From contig JAKSYS010000020.1 of NCBI GenBank assembly GCA_022925895.1, positions 1 through 64,000 on the forward strand: DNA of 64,000 bases. Reading direction: 5' to 3'. The notes under the pieces were generated by a model. That model saw only the letters and a list, made by a program, of their open reading frames with translations, did no database searches and was not told where the DNA came from. Positions 44,884-57,560 of the stretch are shown here, in pieces (position 1 is the stretch's first letter; the number at the start of each line of letters is the position of its first letter). This stretch comes from Fragilaria crotonensis. Taxonomy: Eukaryota > Bacillariophyta > Fragilariophyceae > Fragilariales > Fragilariaceae. Made by a program: the position numbers and the translations under genes.

Positions 44884-45225
44884 AGAAAATTTGCTTACAG
44901 CGAAAAAAATTTGCTTACGGAATGAAATTGCTTACGGAATTTGCTTACCATAAGCAAATTTATTGTAAGCAGAAATTTGCTTACAAAATTTGCTTACTGG
45001 GAGATTAAATTTGCTTACGGGGACTGTCTTTTCTACGTAAAAACATACCAATTTTCAAACACCTAAATAAAATTTACTTACAGCAAAGAAGAATTTGCTT
45101 ACGAAAATCAAATTTGCTTACGAAAATCAAATTTGCTTACAGAAAAAATTTGCTTACAAAATTTGCTTACCGGCATAATTTGCTTACTGATTTTGCTTAC
45201 TGTCAAGAAAAATTTGCTTACGATG
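44884..45225. repeat. Degenerate AT-rich array of AAATTTGCTTAC
   Basis: The word AATTTGCTTAC occurs at least fifteen times with irregular spacing and intervening A-rich bases. The array is on one strand throughout. Confidence 0.85.
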
Positions 45226-45371
45226 CAGCAACCTTGCCGGCTCGGATGGATCATTACGATTGCTAAAATTCTCGCATCATGCAGATCGGAGCAAGGCTGG
45301 CGCGCAAACTCAACTGCCCCTAACGGTACGGCTGGAACGTGCATGGGCCGGACCTTCCTGGAGTATTATTT

Positions 45372-46080
45372 TTATGCTTAGACGTGGTCTTGCTGAGCCG
45401 TGCACGGTACTGGCACACGGCTTTCAGTATGAAAAATCTTCCGTTCAATACTTTCGTGGTCTTGCCGAGCCGTGCACTGTACTGGCATACTGGCACACGG
45501 CTTTCAGTATGAAAAATGCATCGTTCGGTCAGGAACAATCGCCTGGCCGAGCATACCGTTCATGCCTACGGCAATCAGTACAAATAGTTTCGTCCGCCAA
45601 CAAAAACGTTATATAACCGGCGTGAGGATACGACAAAAGTCTGGCGGGGATTTCGGTATCTGGGCTACGCCAAGATTTCGTCCGGACGTACTGTATACAT
45701 ATTTTTGATGTCCGGACGTACATCCGGGGCGGCAAGACGATTTGGTCCGGACGTACGTACATCCGGGGCGGACGGAAACGTCCCGTGGGAGCTCAATTGC
45801 AGGTACTGTACTGTATGCATATTTTTGATGTCCGGACGTACATCCGGGGCGGACTGAAACGGCCCATGGGAGCCCAATTTCAGGTATGGATATGTATTGT
45901 GCATCCGAGCCCAATCGCAGGTATGGATATTTTTGTACATCCGGTTCTCCATGCGGAAACGGTCCATGCGGAAACGGCCCATGCGGAAACGGCCCATGGG
46001 AGCCCAATTTCAGGTATGGATATTATTGATAAAGACGTCTGGCCGGGGCTTGCACGGTACTGGTACACAGCGTTCCGTAT
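45372..46080. repeat. Two interspersed repeat families
   Basis: A unit with GAGCCGTGCACGGTACTGGC and GGCTTTCAGTATGAAAAAT occurs about twice at 45380-45525, with a diverged third near 46040. A second family, with TGTCCGGACGTACATCCGGG, GAAACGGCCCATGGGAGCCC and CAGGTATGGATAT words, occurs about four times in 45690-46030. No protein signal. Confidence 0.75.
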
Positions 46081-46444
46081 ACATGTACGCCATCGTTGTC
46101 TTCATCTATTTCGTCCGGTTCTTCATGTCTGTCGATTTTTTTATCTTACCGGACACAAGACAATCTTATTACTTAAAAAATATCAGCTGGGTTGGCATGT
46201 GTCGAAACATGCCCAGTTAAGCACTTGCCCATAGCAACCGTTTCACGCACAGCATGATAACAAACAGCAGCATTCAATTTCTTCTTTAAAACCGATTCTG
46301 GTCACTGGGTATGAATAGCAATGTGTGGGTTTCGGCACTGGCACTAGGCCACCGGGACCGTGCCTCGATCACTTCACAAAATGACCGCGTGTGTGAATGA
46401 GCAGGATTCAACTGACACTCGAACACACAAACCACTATGTGTGA

Positions 46445-49400
46445 ATGATGGGTTTTAACTGGTACGAACAGGCATGGGCAAGTAAGGGAACGATTCCCAT
46501 TGGTAGGGACAACCGCATTCGGGCTCGTAAGGTCGTCAACGACGAGCCTACACAATCGACACACAGTTGCATACAAACCATGCACAAGTTCTACAGGAGA
46601 GACATTGAGGGATCCATGAGTCGACCTCTTAAATTAGTTCACAATTTATTCCTCAAGTATTTTGCAAACCTTCGCCCCGTGCTAAGTTCACGTATCGTTG
46701 TCTCCATCTTTGCTCCGACAAAGAAGGCACCAACACACCGCTCAGTCATATCGATAGCTCCGGTTGTATCATACGAGACTAACCCTTTTCCTAATCTCTG
46801 CTTTTGAGGTCGAGATCACAGGAACCCACACGCTTCCTCTGCGCAGAAAACCACATCTGCACTCTCCAGACATTCAACATGTCTTCCGTCATTGATCCCA
46901 CGGGTGCCATTGGACTACCTTCCTTACTCACAGAGGACGGTGTCAGTTGTGTACTTCGATGCCAGTGACGTTTTTGCTTCACTACTCTCATGTCCCACAC
47001 TTAATCAAGATGAAAATTTTTTGTTTGATAGTGCAAAGGATCCATTTGTCGCACCATTGGGAAAAGCATCCCATGTTGGTGACATCAACACAGGTCGTGG
47101 TTACAGAAAGACATACAAGGCCTTGGTAAAGGATATCGGTGTCGACATACTTCTACCTTGCATTATGGCTATGGATAAGACCCACATTGATATGGCAGGT
47201 CGGCTCCAGATGGAGCCAATAACACTCTCCCACGGTCTTTGAAGCACACTGTGTCGCCTTCCAATTGCCATGCGCATCCTTGGGTACATAAATCATAGCG
47301 CCCCTGCCCACCTCCCCACCATATCCGAATTGGATATCAACTTCAATGCACCTTCAGGCCTACCACATGGAACTGTGGTTTGTGACGCCCCACTCAGGCG
47401 CATCAAAGATGTGACTTGGCCGACATATCTCCTGAATGAGCTCCACATACAGATCCAGTTTATTCTTGAGGAATCTGGTTTTTTGCGATTACAGAGGAAG
47501 GGATTCCGATGGAATCTACACTACAATAGAACAATCCATCCCGTTGTGTTCCGTCTGTACGTGCCCTTCATCATAGGGGACACAGAGGGTCACGACCGTC
47601 TTTGTGGGCACTACACCGCACGCTTCTCAAAGATACAACAACTTTGTCGCATCTGTGAATGTCCAACATACTTGACTGGTTACTCAAAGTCAAAGTTTCC
47701 CATCGTATGCAAAAGGTATCAATAAACTTGTCAGGAATGGCAACACCATGCAGCTCAAGATGCTGTCGCAAACTATCTCAAGAACGGTTTTGATGAAGTC
47801 CGGTTTGGTCAACACAATCAGCGAGGTATTTTTGGTGCCTGTCCGGGTGAAATGCTGCACCTGATTTCCTTGGCTGGTTCAAGTACTGCATCGAGGCCTT
47901 CGTCCCAAGCCGGTGGTACCAATTCTGTGGCGTTGAAACAGTACGATCGACTCTGTGCAACGTTGGGCAGTAGATTGTCAAGACAGAGTGACCGCGACAT
48001 CCCACGCAAACTTCCCAAAGGATTCTCCTCCGGATCAAATCTGATGGGACATGAGATGGCGGGGTGTCTCCTGGTTAAGTTATTTGCACTACATACCACT
48101 TATTTCCACAGTATCTTCTCTGTTGGGAACAAACGTAAAGCAGCTGCACTCCTGAAGAGCAAAGGCTGAGGAATGAAGCCCATGTTTCAGATTGGATTCT
48201 GGTCATCTCGTCCCTCTTAACATGGCACCAATGGATGAAGCAACCGTCCATCGCAAAGAAGCAGGTGAAGGCTTCACATGTTGCTGTGCAGTGGCTGATG
48301 CGCCTAGTGGCCACAGTTGCACCTCGCACCACTGGAATGACAAACAATACAATCAAAAAACACTTGGTCTTGCATCTTTGCGAAGACATCCTTGACCATG
48401 GTGTTCCCGACAACGTGAATAGTGCATTTGCTGAGTCGGCCCACATTCCCCTCGCAAAGATGACATCACGTAACACACAGAAACGTGCCATTTCCTTCAC
48501 AAAACAAGCGGCTCATCGTTACGTGGAGAACATTGTTGTATCACTTGCATCTGCAGATGTGGTGAATGATCGCAAACTGAAGGGCCACAGGTCCATAAGA
48601 ACCCAATCCATGCCAATGGCAGCACCCAACATCTCAGAAGCCGGTGCGACCGGCAAGATGTCCGGCCGTAAATTCACCCTGTCATGGTTCAATGGTGATG
48701 AATCTGCCACATTTGAGTGGTACCGAAAGGGGCCCTCTGATGATCCAGAGAAATCCCACTTGTCACACGTAGTCACAGAGTACCTGGCTAATTTCTGCCT
48801 GCCGCACATGCCCGACAGCCGGCTTCCATGCTTCACTGAGTTTATTACCATCAACAACGATCTGTTTTGTGCCCATCCCTGTTATGACGGCAGACAGTGG
48901 AATGATCATGCGATGGTGAAGTGGTTCAAGCTTGATGCTCATCTCCCCGCGCTCATCCACACATTTGTCGATCTGCGTGGTCTTCCAAAAGGAAAATCAA
49001 TAAGTATTCGTTCAACCGGGCAGAAGGAAATTAGGGCCGGGTTGTATGCGCTTGTCCATTCCTTCGATGCTGTCGATGAAAAGGAAATCGACAGCGAGAA
49101 CACTCTGATAGGGCGTTATACTCTGCATCGCCAGTCACCAAGTGAAAAGCCAACATTGTACCTGGTGGACGTCGAGTCACTCAGGTCGCCAACAGTTGGC
49201 ATTCCAGATGTCGGATGCGCTTTAGAGAACATACCGAAACACAAACGTCATCATCTCTTCCTGATCCGTCGCAAAGTTGCATGGCCCCAGGTCTGGGATT
49301 CCATCATAAATAGTTCTTATGATACAGATGACATAGCGTTGGAGAAGGAGTATGAGAACGTAGCCACATTGGCTAATGGCACAGAAGTCCTAACGGTCAA

Positions 49401-49473
49401 GACTGCCGAAGAGGTAGCCGCCGACGCTGCTGCACGAGATGCTGCTCTTGATACCACAGGTAGGACCAGGTAG
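46445..49473 (+). pseudogene. Plavaka-like DDE transposase relic
   Basis: Conserved blocks run in one frame from 46445 to about 48169 and then in another to 49473. They include GDINTGRGYRKTYKALVKDI then ILLPCIMAMDKTHIDMAGRL (near 47080-47200), RILGYINHSAP, PFIIGDTEGHDRLCGHY, CRICECP and FGACPGEMLHLISLAG. The TG-x3-Y ... Pxxx-x-DKT pattern, the GD-x-EGHD motif and the GEMLH block fit Plavaka-type transposases of the CACTA-like branch. The first frame is interrupted by TGA near 46805 and 47240 and TAA near 47723, and the phase changes near 48170. Its last part (48235-49473, 412 codons) is still open. It converges with the dioxygenase-like relic, with 57 bases between their ends. Confidence 0.6.
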
Positions 49474-49529
49474 CAAGAAGAAAAGGAAGAAGTAGAGAGA
49501 CCGATCATTTTGACAAGGAAGTACTTGTA

Positions 49530-51990
49530 TTAGTAGTTACTTGTCCCACTGTATCCTCTCCTTTTCTTTGGTATCTTGTACCCCCCACCAACATCCAAGT
49601 CTCCCGCCTGCACCTGGCGAATTACAGGGCAATCGGGGTGCACAGCTCTGCGTTTTCGTTCATCATTGTCAGGTTGAGCACATCCGTCTGCTCGTGATCT
49701 CCAATCGGTCGTCAATTGAACATCGATCGACGACATCACGCGACGGTGACAGAGGACAACCGACGACTCGACATCGTCCCCGCTCGTGCTGACATCCACG
49801 TTTGGCTCCGCAGCATCAACTTCATCAACTTGCCGCCCTCGTCCGCTTCTCTTGCGCCTGTTTTTCTTTTTCTTCTTCTTCTTCTTCTTTATTTGAGGCA
49901 GCACGTCAGAGTCGTCCTTTTCAGAAGAAGTCGGCACACAGTACTTGGCAGCAGACAGTACCCTTCCCGCCTGCACAATTCGTTCCTTTGCAGCAGTAAA
50001 CGTTCCGTAGAGATGATTATGAAAATGGGAATCAACCGCACCACCAACCCTCCCATTCTCCATCCCATCCGGATGGGAAACGGATGTACAATGACGGATC
50101 ACGCGGCCATCCCAGCTGATGGCCACGCCATGGCCAAGCCTCACCGCCATGCCACGGAAAGTGCTCCGCCCATCAGGTTTTGTTCCATGTACATTTGGAA
50201 GGACAAAAAACCAGTTGGCACCACGGCCAGGCACCTCCTCAGTCCACACACTGTAGCCTGGGGACGCGTCATGCACATCGAAGTGCGACGCGTTACCGAG
50301 GTTGATACTCATGTCGATGGTGTACCCGACCCTTCGGCAACGCTCAACTTTCGCCCGAGCCTTCTCATGGACGATTGATTCGTCGTCATCAAGCTCCACA
50401 TCATGCCCATCCATCGCCTCGTCAGCATCCTCGGTATCAGTGAGAGCCTCACCGCCCATTGGCACAACTGGAAGCACGCCGGAGTCCCCCTCCACGTCCC
50501 TAACAACGGAGTACACCGTCGGGAAGCAGCGACTCCCAAGGCTCGCCAAGTCAACAACTAAATCACGAAGGGCATCCCCGGAACCTTCCCATTTGCAGAG
50601 TACGGAGCCGGCGTGCCCACCCCTCCAAGTGGTATTCTTGTTCCGATGGCATGCATCGTCCCAAGATCCTCACACTTATTGCGTGCATGTCCCTTACCCT
50701 CCACCTTCCGAAGCTCCGCGTTGTGCGACGTGATACGCTCAAGCAATCCGATGTGGTCATCGTCAGTGTCGATCTTAGTGACATTCCGGATCATGACAAC
50801 AGACTGGCGATTCCGCATCCCATTACCAACCGTGTCGACATCAACCATCACATCAACAAAGTGGTTGTCCATGGGATTGATGATCCAACAAGAATCAGGC
50901 AGCTGGTAGTGAAGATACCCGGCAACATAGTGCCGTCCATCTTTCCTAGCACTGGAAGAAGAAGCAAGCCGCTGTTGGTACTCGGCAGCCAGATAGTCGC
51001 GAGGGCAGGTGCCAAAGTCGTAGCCCTGTAATAAATCAGGCGCCAACTTGGGACCATCCACATCGTGGCATTGAACAGCCCTGTAGATGACTCGGTTCTG
51101 CTGGGAATGGTGCGTTCTCCCAGTGGAAATCCTCCACGCCGACACGCGGTGATTCTCATCAAGGAAGTGCCAACCAGAGCTGAAGTCATGCTCATCTCGA
51201 TAGACAGGATGGCCCGTATGCTCAGTATAAAATCGCTTCACAAAGCTGTCGCTGCCAAACTTGTAAGACACCTCACGACCACCACACGTCAGCTCACGTT
51301 GCAGGCGTAGCCAGCTCATGTCATGGGCTATGAACGAGCCCGGCACACCAACATCTCCCCTACGACGCTCCCTATGACAGTAGAACACGCCACACTGGGG
51401 TAAGAAAAGGATAGCAGCCCTATAACAATAATCCTTCTCAGGTAGAGCATCATCCGGCTGGTACAATCGAAACGGTCGGACCACGTCACATCAACAACAG
51501 GTTGTTTCCTGTGATCAGATGGAGCCCCTGTCACTGCTGCTGATGAAGGCGCCCGGTTCAGAATGACATCCATAATATAAAATTCATTAAGGAACTCCGA
51601 TTCAATCCGCGCCTCGGGAACATGTCGCCCGCCCGTCGTAGCTGGAACGGCTCGCATTGAAAAGCTTTGGCGATCCAACTCATCGGAACGTGGCACAGAT
51701 TGCTTTGTTCTGATTTGCATGCTTCTTTTCATCCTGCTTGCCTGCCGGAACCGTCGCCTGAAAGCACTCCTCTCCTCAGGAATAACCGCCATCGACAACA
51801 GCCTCATAATCCTCCTATTTGTCGGGAGACTCTCCTCTCGTTGCGCTTTGCTGGGAGTTGTTTATTTGCGTCCTTCTTCTCGTCCACATCATGCGATCCT
51901 GGCACTTGCGGTGTCTTCCCCAAATTCAGCACCGACGTCTTGCATGGGGAAGTCTTATTTCATGCCCGCGACCCTATCACCACCACGTCG
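49530..51990 (-). pseudogene. Second copy of the dioxygenase-like transposon protein
   Basis: This is a paralogue of the 799-aa protein at 31638-34037. Shared blocks include FLNEFYIMDVILNR, GRHYVAGYLHYQLPDSCWI, GTMHAIGTRIPL, NASHFDVHDASPGYSVWTEE, AISWDGRVIRHCTSVSHPDG and HLYGTFTAAKE. The HxD and distal His are kept. Compared with the first copy, a Lys-rich run follows the core and an acidic insert precedes it. The reading frame changes twice (near 50555 and 51480), so it is broken. Its 5-prime end is unclear and may extend to about 52000. Confidence 0.75.
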
Positions 51991-52205
51991 ATTATGCGAC
52001 ATCGGGCCCTCTCTTGCTTTCTGGCAAGTAAAGGCCGCACGATGTCAGTTCAGTTCCTCGCAACGACCACCACTGGTGGCAATGCGAGCGCGTCTTCGAC
52101 AACTCAGTGGCAACTCTCCCTGCTTTCTGGCGGGGAATGAGCCTCTGATTGTCAAATTGGCGAGAACGATCCGACAGCAATGGTGACAATCGCGAAACAA
52201 ACGAA

Positions 52206-52268
52206 TGCACAATTGCTTCTGAGAAGCAATTGTGCACTTGTTTGTGGTGTCATACATGACACCACAAA
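52206..52268. repeat. Two adjacent perfect hairpins
   Basis: GCACAATTGCTTCT and its exact complement (52206-52219 / 52221-52234) are separated by one base. Four bases later, GTTTGTGGTGTCAT and its exact complement (52239-52252 / 52255-52268) are separated by two bases. They lie between the divergent dioxygenase-like relic and the ORF at 53049. Confidence 0.9.
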
Positions 52269-52269
52269 C

Positions 52270-53048
52270 GCATAACGCACGAAACAGGGATTACATTGTT
52301 ACTATGCAAAAAAGAGGCAACTTCGCACCTGGGACTTGAGTACAGGAACTCAAAATACTTAGGAAATGCTTGTATATGTGGTGTATTAACACATGACGCA
52401 TATAAGTATACATATATGAATTTTTTAATATATATATTAACTATGTACATGTATGCTATATTGCTTTCATGGGAACAGGCTAAAAAATGGAACGCGCAGT
52501 TTCTACTACATGGTACGTAGCAATTGGAAATCAATATTTTATGATTCTTATATAACTACCAGAACTCTCTATGTAAATCTAATTTTTGATCGATACAAAC
52601 TCTGAAGTAGTATGAATTACCATTAATAGTTGTGAATATAGAACATAATACTGTACCTAAGTAAAACAAGTAGTGGTAAAAATACACGCTAGAATATGTA
52701 TACATGCAATGCTACGGCACAACTGCAGGAATGCGGGAATGTCAACAATAGATATGACTAAACTCAACGTATGACTTACGTAGTAACGGAAAACTCAGCT
52801 GTTGAGTACTGACCATCAACCTGCATTCAAACACAACACATGATACAACATACGCATGTATGTTGATTTTGTACTATAAAATTATGATTCAATCATGTCA
52901 CGGTATATATTAAACAAACATGGCGAACTGCTTCTCATTCAAAAACCCTATCTGATTCAAAAGCATGGCGTAATATACGTGGATCCTACAAATTGTTGCC
53001 TTTCTCACACTTTCTTTTCACACTTGCTTGTTTAAAGATACATGCATC
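52270..53048. other. AT-rich intergenic stretch before the accessory ORF
   Basis: No ORF of note; strongly AT-rich with TATATA runs near 52420-52440. It probably holds the promoter of the gene starting at 53049. Confidence 0.4.
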
Positions 53049-54763
53049 ATGGCCAGAGGAGCAGCCAAAGCAGCTTGGACATCACCACGCAAGAAGCAGG
53101 CACGCACCCGTAAAGGCGGAGCTGCACAACTACAGCAGCATGTAACGAAAGGCGGAGGATCAAAGACTACAAAAACAACAAATAACAAACGAAAGAAGGT
53201 AAATGAAAGTGCTGCTGCTGCAAATCATAAGCGTACAAAAACAATGAATGATCCGGCGGATGGTGACAAGGGCAAACCTGATGGTGACGAATCCAATGCT
53301 GTCGACAGTGTGACCACCAAGAACAAAAAGAAACGTGTTGCTGGTGCTGGTAAGAAGAGAAAGTCAATTAAACCAAGAAAATCGGTGGTACAGAAGTTGA
53401 TACTTGATGACATTGAAAGCACATCCGAATCAGAGGAGTATGTTGATGAGGAGAACGATGACAAGGAGGATGATGAAGAGGAGGTGTACGAGGATGCTGT
53501 GCAGGACGAATCAAGTGATGACGACGGGGGCAGAAGGAACTCGCCAACAACAACGACGCTGAAAATAAGGAAGAGCATGGCTGGTCGTCAACTTCATCAG
53601 ATGAGGATGACAGCAGGGGACATCGACAGAGATACAATGGGTATCGAAGGGAAATGGAGGATGAGGCAGAAGCCGCAGCAATGAAGGCTGAGGTTCGTCG
53701 CAAGGAGTTGAACCGCAGTACCCAGCAAGGTGCAGCGGATCCTCCAAACAATGCAAATCCTAATGTCATGTTGCCGTCACGTCAGATTATTGATGTTGGC
53801 ATTTCGGTTTGTGGCTTGTCAAAGGCTGAATCTATTCAGAAACAAGAGAAGCATGTGGCAGATCGTGTTACTCAATTTGTCAAATCAGATGTATTCCGCC
53901 GAATCAAGTTCATTAATAACAACGCAATGTTTCAAAGAGCATTCCAGTTGGTGATGAATCATGAAAAAGTGGAGCCTAACAAGCGTGTAAGTTTTCAAAT
54001 GCTGTACGAAAGTTGTTTTAATCATGCATTGAATACGAAGAGGAGTTCGTGCGAACAAACAGGTGGGGCACTTGCAAGGAAAGCAATTGCCGAGTTCAAA
54101 CAACGTGGTGAAGAGCGAGTTTTACAGTTTTGACGAATTCTGTAAGCTCAGGAGAGCAACAACAGAAAGGGAGAAGAATGCATTCTTCTGGTTCTTTGAC
54201 ACGTTCTTGGAATGTGTATGCGGGGCGAGGCAATGGAGAAATGCAAAGAAGACCACGTTGGTGTCAAAAGCCGGAGATGGGCGTGGTGGAAAACTTGTAA
54301 CTAAAAGTGATGAAGCGTTTGGTTTGTTGCTCATCGATAATTATATGGAAAAGTGGGTTACCGTTCTGGCAGAGGAGGAAAAGGCACGCGCTAATGAAGT
54401 TGCTAACAATCATGACGTCGACAATACAGCGAGACAGGTGGGAACCAACGGCAACAGGCAAAAGAAGAAGGCGGCGGCAAAAATCCCAGGAAGGTATACA
54501 GCAAAAAAAATGGGCACTGCAAGTATGGTGGGTGGAGCCGTGATGGAACTGCACGTTTCAATGAACTATACAATCTTGTTCAAGACGACCGAGCAAGCGC
54601 GCAATCGGAACAAATGGAAAGGGAGTTGATGGCATTTTGCAGGGCTCAGGCGGGAATAGATGACAACAATGCACAACACGAACAGGAGGGTCATGGTAAC
54701 AACAATGCGGCGGAAGGAACTGAAGCACTGCCGGTCGAGGCAGCATGGGACTTGGACGACTAA
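53049..54763 (+). pseudogene. Transposon accessory protein relic with GGWS..G..RFNEL block
   Basis: Starts at ATG 53049 (MARGAAKAAWTSPRKKQART). The first 180 residues are Lys-rich then acidic, suggesting a nuclear DNA-associated protein. Helical blocks follow (ESIQKQEKHVADRVTQFVKS, EREKNAFFWFFDTFLE), then KSDEAFGLLLIDNYMEKW, and finally CKYGGWSRDGTARFNELYNL with VQDDRA. I recall the last block from uncharacterised accessory ORFs of algal and fungal transposons, but no named family is certain. The phase changes about three times (near 53545, 54110, 54510). It diverges from the dioxygenase-like relic, mirroring the layout in the 12.8-kb element. Confidence 0.5.
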
Positions 54764-55189
54764 GCAAATGGACTTGAGAGACTAGTTTAAACATTTCTTC
54801 TAGCACTACGATGAGCCAATATGCAAAGAAAATAGCTGTATATTTGTAGAATGAAATGCTTACAGGATACAACGTCTGGTGAAAAGCAACATCTGTTTGG
54901 TTACTGAACAACAAATTAATGAACAAAACTTGCAAGGAGCAACCATAAAACAGTGATCAAGACAAACAAATATAGTTGCTAAAAAGGTCATATCTAGCAA
55001 TATATGTTGATTTACAACAACAGATGGTAATTAATTTGGTGAAAGACAACATTTTATGGTTATATCAACAAAATAGTCATAGTAACCATTTATAGTTGAG
55101 ATGTTACAGATCGAGGTCATTACTCGGTAACTCTTACCAAGTAAAAATAAAGTAAACATTTTGCACCTTCTGATGTATGTGGGTGGCCC
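54764..55189. other. Intergenic, AT-rich
   Basis: Downstream of the accessory ORF. No gene and no clear terminal repeat of an element is visible. Confidence 0.35.
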
Positions 55190-57090
55190 TGAGCTAGCTA
55201 TTTGGGTGGCCCTGGACTCAGTCATAGTGAGACATTGCTTCAATGAGCTATGAGCTATGTTCAAACAATGAGCTATTATAGGTGGCTGTTCAAATGATGA
55301 GCTATGAGCTAGCTATGTGTGTGGCCCTGAGCTAGCTATTTGGGTGGCCCGTTCAAACGATGAGCTAAAAAGCTAGCTATTTTGAAGGTGGCTGTTCAAA
55401 CAATGAGCTATGAGCTAGCTATGTGGGTGGCCCTGAGCTAGCTATTTGGGTGGCCCTGACTCAGTCATAGTAAGACATTGCTTCAATGAGCTATGAGCTA
55501 TGTTCAAACAATGAGCTATAAGCGATTTTGGGTGGCTGTTCAAACAATGAGCTATGAGCTAGCAAGCTAGCTATTTTGGGTGGCTGTTCAAACAATGAGC
55601 TATGAGCTAGCTATGTGGTGGGTGGCCCTGAGCTAGCTATTTGGGTGGCCCTGGACTCAGTCATAGTGAGACATTGCGTCAACCCTGAAGCTATGTGGGT
55701 GGCCCTGAGCTAATGAGCTATGAGCTATGTTCAAACAATGAGCTTTAAGCTAGCTATTTTGGGTGGCTGTTCAAATGATGAGCTATGAGCTAGCAAGCTA
55801 GCTATTTTGGGTGGCTGTTCAAACAATGAGCTATGAGCTAGCTATGTGGGTGGCCCTGAGCTAGCTATTTGGGTGGCCCTGGACTCAGTCATAGTGAGAC
55901 ATTGCGTCAATGTGCTATGAGCTATGTTCAAACAATGAGCAATAAGCTAGCTATTTTGGGTGACTGTTCAAACGATGAGCTATGAGCTAGCTATGTGGGT
56001 GGCCCTGAGCTAGCTATTTGGGTGGCCCTGACTCAGTCATAGTGAGACATTGCGTCAACCCTGAGCTAGCTATTTGGGTGGCCCTGGATGGGTGGCCCTG
56101 GACTCAGTCATAGTGAGACATTGCATCAATGAGCTATGAGCTAGCTACTACAAGTCATAGTGAGACATTGCATCAACCCTGAGCTAGCTATTTGGGTGGC
56201 CCTGGACTCAGTCATAGTGAGACATTGCATCAATGAGCTATGAGCTAGCTACTAGTGGGTGGCATAGTGAGAGACATTGCATCATGAGCTATGAGCTAGC
56301 TATTTGGGCTATTTGGGTGGCATAGTGAGACATAATGAGAGACACTGCATCAATGAGCTATTAGCTAGCTATTTGGGCTATTTGGGTGGCATAGTGAGAC
56401 ATTGTGTCAATGAGCTATGAGCTAGCTATTTGGGTGGCCGTTCAAACGATGAGCTATGAGCTACCTATTTGGGCCAGCCAGAGCTAGTTATTTGGGTGGC
56501 CATTTGTCAATGAGCTATGCTATTTGGGTGGCTGTTCAAACAATGAGCTATGCTATTTGGGTGGCTGTTCAAACAATGAGCTATGAGCTAGCTATTTGGG
56601 CCAGAGCTACCGTATTTCTTGGTGTTTTGTAACACCCAAATGTACATCAAAAATGTCCGAAGGGTACAGGTCACCGAGGAAAAAAAACAATGGGCAAACC
56701 AGTGAAAAACTTGAAAACAAACATTTAAACTTATCACTTGATCATTGAAGTTATACATGTAAAAATAGGTTTTGGCACAAAGAATTCAAATGACTTGACA
56801 TTTCAGCAAAATGCCAGAATTTGCTCTGCAAAAGGATCTAAAAAGGGCTCACTTTTTTGAGTCGAGTGGGTCAAAAATGTACATCGATTTTCGGCAAAGG
56901 GTACAGGAATCCGTGGGGTACAAAATTCCGAGAAATACGGTAGCTATATTTGGGTGGCCATTCTTGGGTGGCCGTTCAAATGATGAGCTATGAGCTAGCT
57001 ATTTGGGCCAGAGCTAGCTAGTATTTGGGTGGCCGTTCAAATGATGAGCTACGAGCTAGCTATTTGGGTGGCCCTGGACTCAGTCATAGT
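55190..57090. repeat. Satellite-like array built on GAGCTAGCTATTTGGGTGGC
   Basis: About 1.9 kb of short words (ATGAGCTATGAGCTAGCTA, GGGTGGCCCTGGACTCAGTC, ATAGTGAGACATTGC, TGTTCAAACAATGAGC) shuffled into higher-order units of roughly 130-230 bases. GAGCTAGCTA is close to palindromic (AGCT and CTAG). The array is interrupted by the MITE at 56610-56940. Confidence 0.9.
56610..56940. mobile_element. Mariner-type MITE, 331 bp, inside the satellite
   Basis: Begins CCGTATTTCTTGG and ends CCGAGAAATACGG. TA flanks both ends (56608-56609 and 56941-56942), as for Tc1/mariner insertions. The interior repeats AAATGTACATC and GGGTACAGG words in both halves. The satellite resumes directly after it. Confidence 0.85.
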
Positions 57091-57119
57091 GAGACATTGC
57101 GTGACGCAATCTTAATGAC

Positions 57120-57560
57120 ATTCCGTCACTGAGTTAAGGGTTCCCTGGGGGGATAACAACACACCCGGACCAGGGTCCACAGAATGGATAGCAGAATGGA
57201 TAGCAGGCCGGATCAGCAGACTCAAAACCAGGGTCCACAGAATGGATAGCAGGCCGGATCAGACTCAAAATCATTTGGCACTGGGTGCAGGCCGGATCAG
57301 ACGGTGCAGGTGCCGTGTCAGAGAGACATTCAAAATAATTTGGCACTGGGTGCAGGCACCAGATCAGACGGTGCAGGTATGACCGTGTCGGAGAGACATT
57401 CAAATAGGTAGGCAAATAAAATAATTCTCACCAGGTCCACAGGAAGGCTCTGCCTTCAAGTTCTGTTCATTTGTGTTGTCCTCTTCCGTGCTAACTTCCA
57501 ATTGTAGTCCCTAACCAATTTGGCGTCGGAATCAGTCCTAGGAACACTCCTGCCTCTCCC
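57120..57560 (-). repeat. Dispersed repeat, reverse copy of the one near 22.7 kb
   Basis: AGGGTCCACAGAATGGATAG and GATCAGACGGTGCAGGT occur in tandem at 57165-57375. The following stretch to 57545 is the reverse complement, with divergence, of 22690-22900. It encodes a fragment like the start of the relic at 23060 (RDYNWKLARK). Confidence 0.7.

Noticed and set aside
46445-47242. Reassigned TGA codon in the Plavaka-like gene
   Set aside because: A TAA stop and a phase change also interrupt it and TGA acts as stop elsewhere, so decay is simpler.
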